Shown one piece after another: positions 43,555 to 52,816 of a stretch of 64,000 bases of DNA (position 1 is the first letter of the stretch; the number at the start of each line of letters is the position of its first letter). Below the pieces are notes generated by a model, which was given only the letters and a program-made list of their open reading frames with translations, was not told the origin of the DNA and searched no databases. The stretch is from Physcomitrium patens (taxonomy: Eukaryota > Streptophyta > Bryopsida > Funariales > Funariaceae), in contig NC_037254.1 in NCBI RefSeq assembly GCF_000002425.4, forward strand, positions 13,523,756 through 13,587,755, written 5' to 3'. The translations under genes and the position numbers were made by a program.

Positions 43555-44163
43555 TTAGATAAAAGTTGAATCAATAGTCAATGTTGATTTTATTATTCGA
43601 AGATGAAAATGCTCGAGTTTCAAGAAAATCATTCTTTTTTGATCAAAAGATGCATTTCCTTCTTTTGGTATAAGATAAGAACGTTTAGAAAGGATGTCTG
43701 ATAGACCTTGTTGTTTTTTAGATTGATAAGCAATCTTGAAATTGAATCTAGATAAAGACATGTTCCAATGAACTTGACGACAATTTAAAACAGGTATAGA
43801 CATGAAATACTTGAGGTTCTTATGATCCATATATATAGTAACTGGACTTGAAGCACCTTCTAGATAATGATACCATTCTTGAAATGAATCCACAATTGTA
43901 AGGAATTCTTTGTCATAGATCTCATAATTAATTTTGATTGCTGAAAAATTCCTAGAATGAAAAGCTACTTGATGGAGTTTATCATGTATTTCCATTTGTG
44001 ACAATACGGCACCTATAATAAAGTTTGAAGCATCTATTTCCATAAATAATGCCCTAAAAAAGTCAACATAATATAAGATTGGTGCAGAAGTAAATTCTTT
44101 CTTTAAAGTATCAAGTAATGCTTCTGCTTCCTTATTCCACTCAAATTTGTCTTTACAAGTCAA
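43555..44163 (-). pseudogene. C2 RNase H
   Basis: 202 codons free of stops, the longest clean stretch of C2. It opens with RT/RNase H tether MTCKDKFEWNKEAEALLDTL, then LFMEIDASNFIIGAVLSQ (first catalytic D), AIKINYEIYDKEFLTIVDSF (E), VTIYMDHKNLKYF (D) and QQGLSDILSKR (D). All four acidic residues of the RNase H core are present. The layout is that of chromoviruses (compare C1 49730-49290, 80 of its landmark positions agreeing by eye is not counted; only the motifs above were compared). Confidence 0.9.
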
Positions 44164-44657
44164 ACATGTAAGTGGAGCTATAGCTTGAAAAAAGTTCTTG
44201 ATGAAGATTTGATAGTAATCAGCAAAGCCTAAAAAGTATTGGACATCTCATACTGTTCTTTGAATCTTCTAATCTATGATAGTTTGGATCTTCTTAAGAT
44301 CCATCATAAGGCCTTCATTGTAAATGATGTACCCTAAAAAGTCAACTTGAATAGTGTGGAATACACACTTTTCTAACTTGGCATATAATCCTGCATTGTT
44401 AAGTTTCTGTAACATACAACAAACATAAAATTAATGTTCTTCTATGTTCTTAGAATAGATTAAAATGTCATCTAAATAGTAAATGACAAAATCATCTAGA
44501 AATTCATAAAAAATATTATTTAAAAGATGTTGAAAAGTGGTCGGTGCATTCGTGAGTCGAAAAGATATGACATTATATTCAAAATATCCATACCTAGCCC
44601 GAAAAGTAGTCTTCCATTTATTTCCTTCTTTTATACGAATTAAGTTGTATGCTCCTC
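44164..44657 (-). pseudogene. C2 reverse transcriptase, distal part
   Basis: After the A4 insertion: [20 protein letters not shown], then [23 protein letters not shown] text, active site [14 protein letters not shown] (YLDD near 44490), and LNNAGLYAKLEKCVFHTIQV. It continues to a DLKKIQTI-like helix and LGFADYYQIFIKNFFQA-like text. The upstream part ends KIDLEG at about 59140. A few stops interrupt. Confidence 0.85.
44653..44657. other. A4 target-site duplication, left
   Basis: TCCTC here and TCCTT at 59135-59139: a 5-bp duplication with one change. Confidence 0.75.
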
Positions 44658-45435
44658 TATAGAATAGATATTAGTTCGTTTTTGTAAGATAATGATAAAA
44701 TAGACTAATAGTCCATAGAATAGTCAATTCAGGAAGACGAATGGTTAACTTAGTTATTAAAAGTGGTTAATTATAAGATTATGGTTAGAATCTGGGAATA
44801 GAAAGTAAGTATATAGGAGTTGTAGAAGTTAGTCTGAGTCCCAGACTGTGATAGTCATGAGCTGAGATAAGCTTGGTGCTATCTCTTATTTCTTGTTTTT
44901 ATTTTTGGTTTTAGATTTTGATTACTGTGAAGTGAATCTGTGGAATAAATCAGAGATTGATTTATAAGATATTGAGTATGTAATTGGAGTAGTGTATGGT
45001 TGAATTATTGTGAGAAGATATTGGGAGTTGGTTATCAAACTCTGTAGGAGATTGTTAATGGATGAAAGATTATGATTATTGGTCATTGAGAGCTATGTGT
45101 TTCAAAGGAAGAAGTCTCTTTTACAAAAATTATGTATAGACAGATTGTTTGGAATGAAGCTCTGTTATTTCTGGTATTGGATGAAATTTATGTATTTAGA
45201 GCGGTCTTTTAAGTTAATGCAAGAGTTGCACTTTGTTGTTATCAGTGATTGCAGAGTACTATTAGAAAGTGGAAAGCATTGTAATATTCTTTGGTGTTTT
45301 CAATGATTCAGAATACGATTAATTGTATAATCCTAACAAGTAGAATTCATGTACTTAGTCTTTTCTTGCCTTCAAATCCTCTTTTATAGGTTTATTTTGA
45401 AAGGAATTTTTAGAATAAGTAAAATGATAATTATA
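44658..45435 (+). repeat. A4 5' LTR
   Basis: TATAGAATAG to AATTATA; TG and CA termini have both decayed. One copy of the 28-bp unit near 44845-44870, followed by ATAAGCTTGGTGCTATCTC. The 75-codon open frame at 45079-45306 lies wholly inside the LTR and is not a gene. Confidence 0.85.
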
Positions 45436-45455
45436 TTTTGACACCACTGCCAGGG
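45436..45455 (+). other. A4 primer-binding site
   Basis: TTTTGACACCACTGCCAGGG; compare TTTTGGCGCCGTTGCTAGAG of A1. Confidence 0.75.
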
Positions 45456-45499
45456 ATTGACAATAGCATTGAGTGTTAGGAATTAACTGCCAGATAAGT

Positions 45500-46767
45500 A
45501 GATAGGGAGTAGAAAGTAGACTCAATAGAATATAATGACAGAGTATAGTTATTAAGAGTGAAAAATTAACAATAAAGAAAATACGACAATCAGAAGAAAG
45601 AATAGAGAGATTGTAATCAAGAAATTTATTGTGTAATGAGTAAGAACAAAAATTAAAAAAGAAAAATTGATAGAGTTAGATTAAGCCATGGTTGCATGCT
45701 TGTCGGCATATCTAAGTGTACCTTGAAGCCGATCGACATTTAATATTTCAAAAGTATATACCATTAGAGAAATTTTGAAGAACACTCGCAGAGAATTGAA
45801 TCAATAGACCAATGTTTCCTGTGAGGCTGTTAACTGTGAGTAGGAGAATCACAAAAGAATTGGATACTCCCTTGGATACGTTTCCAATAACTGAAGCTAC
45901 CAATTCCATCAAAATTGGTTTCACAGAGTGGCATACATTACTAGTTATTAAGGGCTAATTCAGAGTATTTCAAAATCTCTCATTTTTACTCCCAATTTGA
46001 CGGAATAACTTATTAAGAGATAATACTAGCAAATTAAAGAAACTTGAAAGTTCAAAATAAATAATTGAAAAAGGTGCCGGTTATTTTAATAAAAGATTAA
46101 GTGATACATTATTTTCTTCAATGGCGACGAGTAATTCAATAATTCCAATAGTAATATAAATGGGTGATGTGAGTGATCGCACAACGAGCGTGGCTCCATT
46201 ACCTATTTTTAGGAGTTATTTAGGTACAGATCTTGATCAATATTTATCTCAATTTTTGATAGCATGTGTAGCCATTAATAGAAGAAATGAAGATATTTGA
46301 TTATGATAGTTGTTAGTAACTTTAAAAGATACAACTTTGAATGGTATAATTGCTAACTAGTGGATAAATTTATAAATTAGGAAGTATTGAAGAATGCATT
46401 TTTAACCCATTTTTGGCCAATTGGTTTTGAGGATCGCCTTCGAGAGAGGTTAATGAATAGCAAAATGATTTTAGGAGAGGCGATGGAATTGTACTATGGC
46501 CAGATGGCCGATATACTCAGTAAGTGGCTAAATCACTAAATATCGGAGGCATTTATCTTATCCATACTAATCAATGGTTTATATCCACGAGAGCTAAAAA
46601 TGTTTGTAAAAGAAGTTTGATCGGATATAGTGTTTACATCCCTTAATAGAGCTAAGGTTTGAGAGGAATGCCATTATGATCAGTTTTTATCTAGTGGAGC
46701 CACGATTATTCCAGTTCAAGGCACTTATCAAAATTTGACTTGGAACGGATCAGTGGATAGTTATCCA
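45500..46767 (+). pseudogene. A4 gag, part 1 (heavily decayed)
   Basis: Collinear with A2 24077-25330 but full of stops. DNA-level landmarks are clear: TTAAGCCATGGTTGCATGCTTGTCG (as A2 24249), ACCATTAGAGAAATTTTGAAGAAC, and the stretch around 46160-46270 encoding the VAPLPIF ... DLDQYLSQFLIACVA region across frames, then ATGGCCGATATACTCAGTAAGTGG. It is cut by C1 at GGAG (46772) inside the segment that reads GSVDSYPR. The C1 duplication CGGAG marks the point. Confidence 0.75.
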
Positions 46768-46772
46768 CGGAG
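46768..46772. other. C1 target-site duplication, left
   Basis: CGGAG, perfectly repeated at 52812-52816. Confidence 0.95.
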
Positions 46773-46935
46773 TGTCACGGACACAGAAATACAGACTTGA
46801 GATCTAACAAGAAGTTCAAGAAGAACTGACAAGAACTAGATTAATCAGATGAATACAAGAACAACACCAAAGAGGTGAGCTAGAGCTTCAAGAGATGCGT
46901 TGTCGAGACTGAAAAACTCTTTAGCCTCGATTCTA

Positions 46936-46944
46936 ATATATATT
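46936..46944 (-). promoter_or_regulatory. Candidate TATA box of C1 LTR
   Basis: Minus strand AATATATATT. It lies about 45 bp downstream (in transcription sense) of the nearest heat-shock element. The 5' LTR has TATATA at 52655-52660 in the same relation. Confidence 0.55.
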
Positions 46945-46988
46945 CCTATTTAGGAAGCTTCTCAAGCAACTTCTATTAACTAAAAAGC

Positions 46989-47150
46989 TTCTAGAAGGTT
47001 CCAGAGACTTGCTTCTAGAAGGTTCTAGAAACTTATCTCTAGAAGGTTCTAAGGACTATGTCCCTAACATCTTCTACTAACTAAGAAGCTTCTAGAAGGT
47101 TCTAGAGACTTGCTTCTAGAAGGTTCTAGAAACTTGTCTCTAGAAGGTTC
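46989..47150. promoter_or_regulatory. Heat-shock-element array in C1 3' LTR
   Basis: Six clusters of alternating GAA/TTC spaced by two bases. Four have four perfect or near-perfect units: 46989-47006 (TTCTAGAAGGTTCCAGAG, last unit GAG), 47013-47030 and 47114-47131 (both TTCTAGAAGGTTCTAGAA) and 47085-47102 (GAAGCTTCTAGAAGGTTC). Two have two units: 47042-47049 and 47143-47150 (GAAGGTTC). Three or more units of nGAAn are the known binding site of plant heat-shock factor trimers. Confidence 0.85.
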
Positions 47151-47170
47151 TAAGGATTATGTCCCCAATA

Positions 47171-47190
47171 TCACCCCCTCCTTTAGCTTT
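47171..47190 (-). other. C1 polypurine tract
   Basis: Minus strand AAAGCTAAAGGAGGGGGTGA directly before the 3' LTR. Confidence 0.85.
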
Positions 47191-47220
47191 GAGGTCTCTG
47201 AGAAGCAATGTTGTTGTTAA

Positions 47221-47574
47221 TCAGTACCAATGCAAGAAAATGAAGATCTGTCGCATAACATCTGCTATGAACTCCAACTGTTGTTCACGAGGCAAGTGGT
47301 TCATTGGCCCTTGAAGCCAATGGTAGTGGCCCACTCCTTCAACTTCTGACCAAGCATGAACTTTCGTATCCTCATTGTGAAATTGTCCTGCAAACATGCC
47401 TTCTGGCTGACCATCGTAAGTAGGCTCAGACTCAAATACAATCACAAGTGATCGGTTACTTGGTATCTTCCGTCGTCATCATGGTGTAGGCGGTTCTTCA
47501 TCTCGAGGTTGCCTTCGAGAGCTAGTCGATTGAGATAATCTGACTGGCATAGTATCTATCTCTTGACTATCCAT
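47221..47574 (-). pseudogene. C1 small 3' ORF (ORF3)
   Basis: One frame of 118 codons from ATG 47574, interrupted only by two adjacent TGA codons at about 47480. N-terminal part MDSQEIDTMPVRLSQSTSSR, then PRDEEPPTP, the two stops, RRKIPSNRSLVIVFE, and the conserved core EGVGHYHWLQGPMNHL, REQQ, EFIADVMRQ. If the stops were CGA codons the segment would read as a basic RRRRK cluster resembling a nuclear-localisation signal; that is inference. Shared with C2 (7044-7271) and C4 (about 4345-4560). It lies after the chromodomain in its own frame. No recognised family. Confidence 0.65.
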
Positions 47575-47699
47575 ATCAGAAGACCAAACTATGGCTACTG
47601 AAAAAATTCTATTTTATCTTAGAGTAAATAACTACATCAACTACGAATTTTGGTGGTGCTATCTCCCTTTCTTATATTCTTGGGTGAACAAGCTTCAGA

Positions 47700-48420
47700 A
47701 GGAAGCTATCATAGAACCGGCTTAGGTTTATAAAGATGTTGTTGATGAAACTCCTGTACCTTTTGTGGCACATTGGCGAGATTTTCAACTGGCTCTTACG
47801 TTCACTCATTAATGTCATAGCCACACTAATGAACAAGATACTCCAACTTACTCCACCTTTGCCTTAAATCTAGCACCTTTTCAACCTCGTATTCCTCATG
47901 GTTCTCAATCTCAATACTAGTTGACAAACATTGCACTCTTCCAGAAAAAGATGACTCTCGATAAGGCTCCAACAGAGAAACATGAAAGACTGGATGTACC
48001 TTCATAGAAGCCGGTAATTCCAGACAGTACGCCACTAGATTGATTTGCTTCTGGATGATAAATGGTCCCAATCTTCGATAGTCCAACTTATCATATGGTC
48101 GCTTGGTCTTGATATTCCATCGAAGAAGCCATGCTTTATCTCCAATTTTGAAAGTAGGTGCTTGATTCCGAAATCTATCTGCACACGCCTTGTAGGATTC
48201 TTGAGTGGATTATAATTGAAGCTTCAACGTATTTTGAAGCTCTGATAGTTGTTTTGCAAATCCTTCAGCTGTTGGATTGTTATTTGTTGACGGACTCAAT
48301 AAATCAAGCTTCGGATGATATCCATAGTTGGAAAAGAATGGTGTGTATTGAGTCGACGCATGAAAGGTGTTGTTATATGCAAACTCGGCTAGCGACAAAT
48401 ATGTGGTCTAATCGTCTTAC
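47700..48420 (-). pseudogene. C1 integrase C-terminus and chromodomain
   Basis: Segment 48398-48210 has the conserved [20 protein letters not shown] and YGYHPKLD. Then DKLDYRRLGPFIIQKQINLV, AYCLELPASMKVHPVFHVSL and LEPYRES. The chromodomain follows: EEYEVEKVLDLRQRWSKLEY, LVH, stop (W expected), CGYDINE, two stops, EPVENLANVPQKVQEFHQQH. The aromatic cage residue after LVH is lost to the stop. This domain would target integration to H3K9-methylated chromatin, as known for chromoviruses. Confidence 0.85.
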
Positions 48421-48970
48421 TAATAGTTGATGCTGCATCGTAAGTATTGTTCTAAGACTTGGTTCACCCATTCCGTTTGGCTGTCAGTTTGAGGATGAAA
48501 AGCCGAAGAAAGCTTGATATCCACCTTCAGTATCCCAAAGAGAGATCTCCAAAACTTTGATACGAACTGGATTCTTCGATCTGATATGATATCATCTAGA
48601 AGTCCATGATATTGATAGACATTATCGAGAAAGAGCCTTGCTGTTACTTTACTAGACGATGTCTTTTTGCAAGAGATAAAGTGCGCCATTTTTGTAAGCC
48701 GATCTACCATGACAAAGATGCTGTCAAATGAGTTCAATGATGGCAGGTCCATGATGAAGTCCATGGAAATTGAAGACCATGGTTGACGTAGAATCGGCAA
48801 TGGCTGTAGGAGTCCATAAGGATGATACCGAGGATTCTTGGATCTTGAACAGATGTCGCAGGAGAGGACAAAATCTTTCACATCCTTCCACATTTGGGGC
48901 CACCAAAAATCTCGAGAAATAAGCTCCAAGATCTTGTTGAATCCAAAATATCCCGCAGCTGGAAAATCGT
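48420..48970 (-). pseudogene. C1 integrase, zinc finger and core
   Basis: Zinc region HHDFPAAGYFGFNKI (second H is Y) and WKDVKDFVLSCDICSRSK (C-x-x-C). Core: SISMDFIMDLPSLNSFDSIF (first D), LLDDIISDRRIQFVSKFWRS (second D) and AFHPQTDSQTEWVNQVLEQY (E). 169 codons from 48929 are open. This is the sushi-ichi/Tcn1-like form of integrase. It ends at SINY with two stops before the next part. Confidence 0.9.
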
Positions 48971-49289
48971 GGTGAGATTAAAGAACTCGGAGTCGTGCTG
49001 GTTCTTTTGGGATATATAATCGCTCCTCAAAGTATAAAAGATCTCCCTCCACCTTGAACTTGTCGTCATTGGCATGCTGCTTAATATCAATGGCTACTGA
49101 ATCTTTAATGGTCACGGCACATACCTGATTCAAGAAGTCAGCATCAATTGGCACAATAATAGCGCAAAGCTGAAATTACTCTGGCTTCAACAATGTCGTA
49201 TATTATTGATCAAACGCTGCTTCTCCAACCTTTGGTACAAGATACGATTTCCTCGATAAGACATCAGATAGTCCTTGCTGCTTTCCAGG

Positions 49290-49730
49290 TCAATAAGTGA
49301 TAACAAAATCGAACCTAGATAGCAACATATTCCATCGAGCTTGATGTTGATTCAAAACTCGAGCCGACATGAAATACTCCAAATTCTTGTGATCTATGTA
49401 TACGGTCACTGGGTGTATAGCTCCTTCAAGAAAGTGACGCCATTCTTGGAAAGAATCCATTATGGCAAGAAGTTTCTTATCGTGGATGTCATAATTAATT
49501 TCAACAGCAGAGAACTTTTGAAAATAGAATGCAATCAGATGGAGCTTCTTATCTTCTCCCATTTGTGAAAGTACAGCTCTCAAAGTAAAATCCGAAGCAT
49601 CAATTTCTAAATAAAAGGCCTTTGTAAAGTCTAGATGTACTAAGATTGGAGCCGTAGTAAATGCAGTCTTTAGGTCTTGAAACGACTTCTCCGCTAGAGA
49701 TCTCCATTCCAGCTTATCCTTGCATGTCAA
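49290..49730 (-). pseudogene. C1 RNase H
   Basis: Open for 146 codons: tether KLEWRSLAEKSFQDLKTAF, then AFYLEIDASDFTLRAVLSQM (D), VEINYDIHDKKLLAIMDSF (E; K in DKKL where E is usual), PVTVYIDHKNLEYF (D). The distal part, with a LSRK-type last motif, continues after a stop at 49289. It would degrade the RNA strand of the hybrid during cDNA synthesis. Stretch 48971-49289, between RNase H and integrase, is a worn linker with several stops. Confidence 0.9.
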
Positions 49731-50330
49731 CTAAATGAGAGGAGCAACAACTTGAGAGTAATTCTTGATGAAGATTTGATAGAAGTTGGCAAAACTAAGA
49801 AAGCATTGTACGTCTCTAACCGTCTGCAGAACTTCCCAGGATACGATTGCTTCCACCTTCTTGGAGTCCATCTTCAAGCCTTCCGTAGTCGCAACGAATC
49901 TCAAAAACTCCATCTCTATTTGGTGAAATAAACACTTCTCCAACTTGGCATATAGTCCTCGCTTATGTAGTTTCTCCAAGACCAAATGAACGTACTTTTC
50001 ATGATCTTTCTCATTCTTGGAGAATATCAAAATATCATCCAAATACATGACAACAAAATCGTCAAGGTGCTCTCGAAAAATATCATTCATCATATATTGA
50101 AAGACCTGTGGAGTATTGGTAAGACCAAAGGGCATGACATTATACTCAAAATGGCCATACCTTGTACGGAACGCTGTCTTCCACTCATCTCCTTCCTTGA
50201 TTCGTATGAGGTTGTAAGCTCCCTTTAGATCAATTTTTGTAAAGATCCTTGCACGTCCAAGTTGTTCTAAGAGACCAAAAATCAAGGATAAGGGATAACG
50301 ATTCTTCTTTGTTACCTTGTTGAGGCCTCA
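49731..50330 (-). pseudogene. C1 reverse transcriptase
   Basis: [20 protein letters not shown] (first D), EGDEWKTAFRTRYGHFEYNV, MPFGLTNTPQVFQYMMNDIF, active site VMYLDDILIFSKNEKD (YLDD at about 50040), LYAKLEKCLFHQIEMEFLRF and a thumb ending SFANFYQIFIKNYSQVVAPL. Open from 50285 for 184 codons; one stop (50288) parts it from the upstream piece ending MCVDY. All catalytic aspartates are present. The frame agrees with the RNase H that follows after a stop. Confidence 0.92.
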
Positions 50331-51098
50331 ATAGTCCACGCACATCCGCAACGAGCCATCTTTCTTCTTCAAAAATAAGATGGGTGCTCCAGCTGATGAT
50401 TTTGAATGACGGATGAAGTTCTTGGCTAGATTCTCATCGATGTACTTCCGCAACTCCGCCAAATCCGTCTGCAATAGATTGTAGATTGGGCCAAAAAGCG
50501 GTTGTGCTCCTTCTTGCAAGTCTATGGCGCAATCATATGGTCGATGTTCCAATAGCATGTCGACATTCTTCTTTTGAAACACGTCTTTAAAATCCTTATA
50601 TTGCTCAAGTATACTTATTGTCGAGATCTTCTCTCCAGTAATTGGAGCCGCATAAATGACAAACGATGTGCCTTCCTTGGATGATCTTATAAACGTTCTT
50701 GCTCTAATGAATAAGAATTTCTCTATTCGGGATTTTCTACTAGGCTTGCTCTTGGGTGGTTTTGTGGGAAAGGTCATCTTCCGCAACCTCCAATCTATGG
50801 ATGGGTTATGCTTTTCTAACCAGGAAAGACTAAGAATAACAGGATTTGATGGGATTCTAATAATATTGAAAATAATATGACTACTATGGCCCTTAAACGT
50901 CACTTCTATAGGTTTTGATTCATGGATGACACTACCAAACAATAAAGGTCGTCCATCTATGACCTCAACATGAACAGGTTCGGATTTTTGTACTAAAGGG
51001 ATCTTATGACACTTCGCAAATTCTTCGTCTAAAAAATAAGCAGATGCTCCTGAATCTAATAATACTAAGGTTCTCAGTTTCTGAGGGCCAATAAGCAA
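50328..51098 (-). pseudogene. C1 protease and RT N-terminus
   Basis: 256 codons, the longest open stretch in the window. Protease: LIGPQKLRTLVLLDSGASAY (intact DSGA active site), KCHKIPLVQKSEPVHVEVID, then IRIPSNPVILSLSWLEKHNP (second motif, L-S-L-S-W for I-L-G-x-x-W). RT start: [60 protein letters not shown] and VDY. The next codon is a stop. In C2 and C3 the same site reads DSRA. Confidence 0.92.
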
Positions 51099-52206
51099 AG
51101 GGATTGTAAAGCAAAGGGCAGGTTGAGCGGAAAGAAAGGAACTTGGTTGTTATTGCGATATTTCACTGTCCAGCCGCACGGTTCCAATTGTGGCTGGGCA
51201 TCCTCGTTTTCTTGAACAAACACGCCTCTAGTCCTGACAATACGTCGATTTTGCTTCTTGAGGTAGTTTCCAACTTTGTGGCCTTCTTCACCGTAATACA
51301 AGCATACACCTTCCTCCATACGCTCCTTTTTTTCTTCTAGGGTAAAGGATTTGACACATACCACATCAATTTACATGTCTTCTACCTCTGAATGTGTATT
51401 CACGCTGCTTGCCGACATAGTTGGGACGTGGCAAACCATATGTTATCTTGAACGTTAGTCTTGGTGGCATTGGAATAGGCGATTATCACACTTCACAACT
51501 TGACTAATAGCTTTGTTGACCGTTTGTGGATCAAGAAGAGTTAACAGCAAATCCTTCACATCATAATTTAAATCCCAATAGAATTGACTCATCAACGCTT
51601 CTTCATTCCAATTGATGTTGCATGCTAATTTCCTAAAGTATGATGCATAGACTGATGTAGAGCGCATCCCTTATCATAGTGACATGATCTTTGTTGTAGC
51701 CCATCAAACCTTGTCGTGTTCACCAAATGCTTCCGCAAACGCCTCCAAAAAGGTTTCAAAGTTGTTTAGTATGGACGATCGTTTCTCAAACAAAGGAACA
51801 AACCATGATAGAGCTTGCCCTGTAAGTAAGGTTCCAACAAGCCCAACACGTGACTCCTCCGTTGGATAGCATTCAGACTGTAAAACTGTTATCAACCTGA
51901 TTTGATTGACGAATCCTCGAAACTTGGAACGCGTACCATCGAACTTGTCCAGAAGGCTAACTCAGGGCTCCTTATGTTGTAGAACCAACGGTGCTTGTCA
52001 AACCTGAGGCAAAGTTGCTTCTCGAAGTGCAGAAGTTTGAGGCTGGTGCAACCTAGATTGTGCCATCCTAGATGCTCCATCATTATGAAGCCTTGCCACG
52101 ACTCTTTCAATCTCTGTAGTTCTTTGCGATAACGTAGCGAGGACATTCATGATAGCATCCAACTAGAATTCCAAACTTTTCATCATACTAATGTCTTGGC
52201 CTCCGG
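51099..52206 (-). pseudogene. C1 gag
   Basis: From ATG 52206 (MAGGQDISMMKSLEF): TEIERVVARLHNDG, then after a frame slip VGLVGTLLTGQALSWFVPLF and ILNNFETFLEAFAEAFGEHD (51895-51704), SVYASYFRKLACNINWNEEA and QFYWDLNYDVKDLLLTLLDP (51667-51455), and a nucleocapsid box CLYYGEEGHKVGNY (two Cys to Tyr). The capsid resembles the sushi-ichi gag type. Broken by stops at about 51703, 51454 and 51365. At 51074-51364 the frame is open for 96 codons through the box into the protease leader. Confidence 0.88.
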
Positions 52207-52490
52207 CCATTCTAAGAGAAGGACAGAAATGACTCTAGAAGAAGACAATATTGGTTTAGAGGAGGATACTCCGCAACCTCTAAAATGCCTTAAGAGCTTC
52301 AAGAAAAGGAGTAATCCTCTCTCTCCAAGAAGAATAAGACTCCAATATTATAACAAAAGAAGTATTAGTTTAGAAGAGGGTAATCCGCAACCTCTAAAAT
52401 GCTAGTACACTTCCAAGCAGAGGGATAATCGACACTCTAACGAGGAAGAAACTAACTCTGATATCTGAAGTGAGTGAAGTCTTGACAAAC
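52207..52490 (-). other. C1 leader between 5' LTR and gag
   Basis: About 280 bp. Read on the plus strand it contains repeated short blocks GAGG-TA-TCCGCAACCTCTAAAATGC (52262 and 52376). On the minus strand CAGATATCAGAGTTAG at about 52455-52470 resembles a Met-tRNA primer site (TGGTATCAGAG) but lies some 25 bases from the LTR end. The C2 leader near 61185-61350 has the same AATCC(A/G)CAACCTCTAA blocks. Confidence 0.6.
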
Positions 52491-52811
52491 TGTCACGGAC
52501 ATAGAAATATAGACTCAAGATCTAACAAGAAGTTCAAGAAGAACTGGCAAGAACTAGATTAATCAGATGAATATAAGAACAACACCAAAGAGGTGAGCTA
52601 GAGCTCTAAGAGATGTGTTGTCAAGACTGAAGAACTCTTCAACCTCGATTCGAATATATACTCCTATTTAAGAAGCTTCTCAAGCAACTTCTACCAACTA
52701 AGAAGCTTCTAGAAGGTTCCAGAGACTTGCTTCTAGAAGATTCTAGAAACTTGTTTCTAGAAGGTTCTAGAAACTTGTCTCTAGAAGGTTCTAAGGATTA
52801 TGTTCCTAACA
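52491..52811 (-). repeat. C1 5' LTR
   Basis: 321 bp from TGTCACGGACAT to TTCCTAACA, followed by the CGGAG duplication. Outside the HSE block it is about 95% identical to the 3' LTR by eye. TATATA at 52655-52660. Confidence 0.9.
52702..52791. promoter_or_regulatory. Heat-shock-element array in C1 5' LTR
   Basis: Four clusters: 52702-52719 GAAGCTTCTAGAAGGTTC (four units), 52731-52748 TTCTAGAAGATTCTAGAA (four), 52755-52772 TTCTAGAAGGTTCTAGAA (four) and 52784-52791 GAAGGTTC (two). In transcription sense they occupy the U3 region upstream of the TATA box. Confidence 0.85.
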
Positions 52812-52816
52812 CGGAG

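Larger units (their letters stand above)
46773..47170 (-). repeat. C1 3' LTR with duplicated HSE block
   Basis: TGTCACGGACAC at left. From 46979 to 47170 it holds two tandem copies of a ~95-bp block, each with three heat-shock-element clusters. The 5' LTR has one block plus an extra 24-bp piece. That accounts for the 77-bp length difference. Confidence 0.9.
46773..52811 (-). mobile_element. C1: chromovirus with heat-shock-element LTRs
   Basis: Complete 6039-bp insertion with a perfect CGGAG duplication. LTRs of 398 bp (46773-47170) and 321 bp (52491-52811), TGTCACGG...AACA/AATA. On the minus strand: gag, protease, RT, RNase H, integrase, chromodomain, ORF3, polypurine tract. It is the best preserved chromovirus here but has many stops. 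The protein layout resembles sushi-ichi/Tcn1-type chromoviruses. It is the least nested element of its branch and so among the younger insertions. Confidence 0.9.

Noticed and set aside
45079-45306. 75-codon plus-strand ORF
   Set aside because: Lies wholly in the A4 5' LTR; not conserved in the 3' LTR frame.
52455-52470. C1 primer site at ATATCAGAGTTAG
   Set aside because: Some 25 bases away from the LTR end, whereas primer sites are normally adjacent; left as a possibility only.
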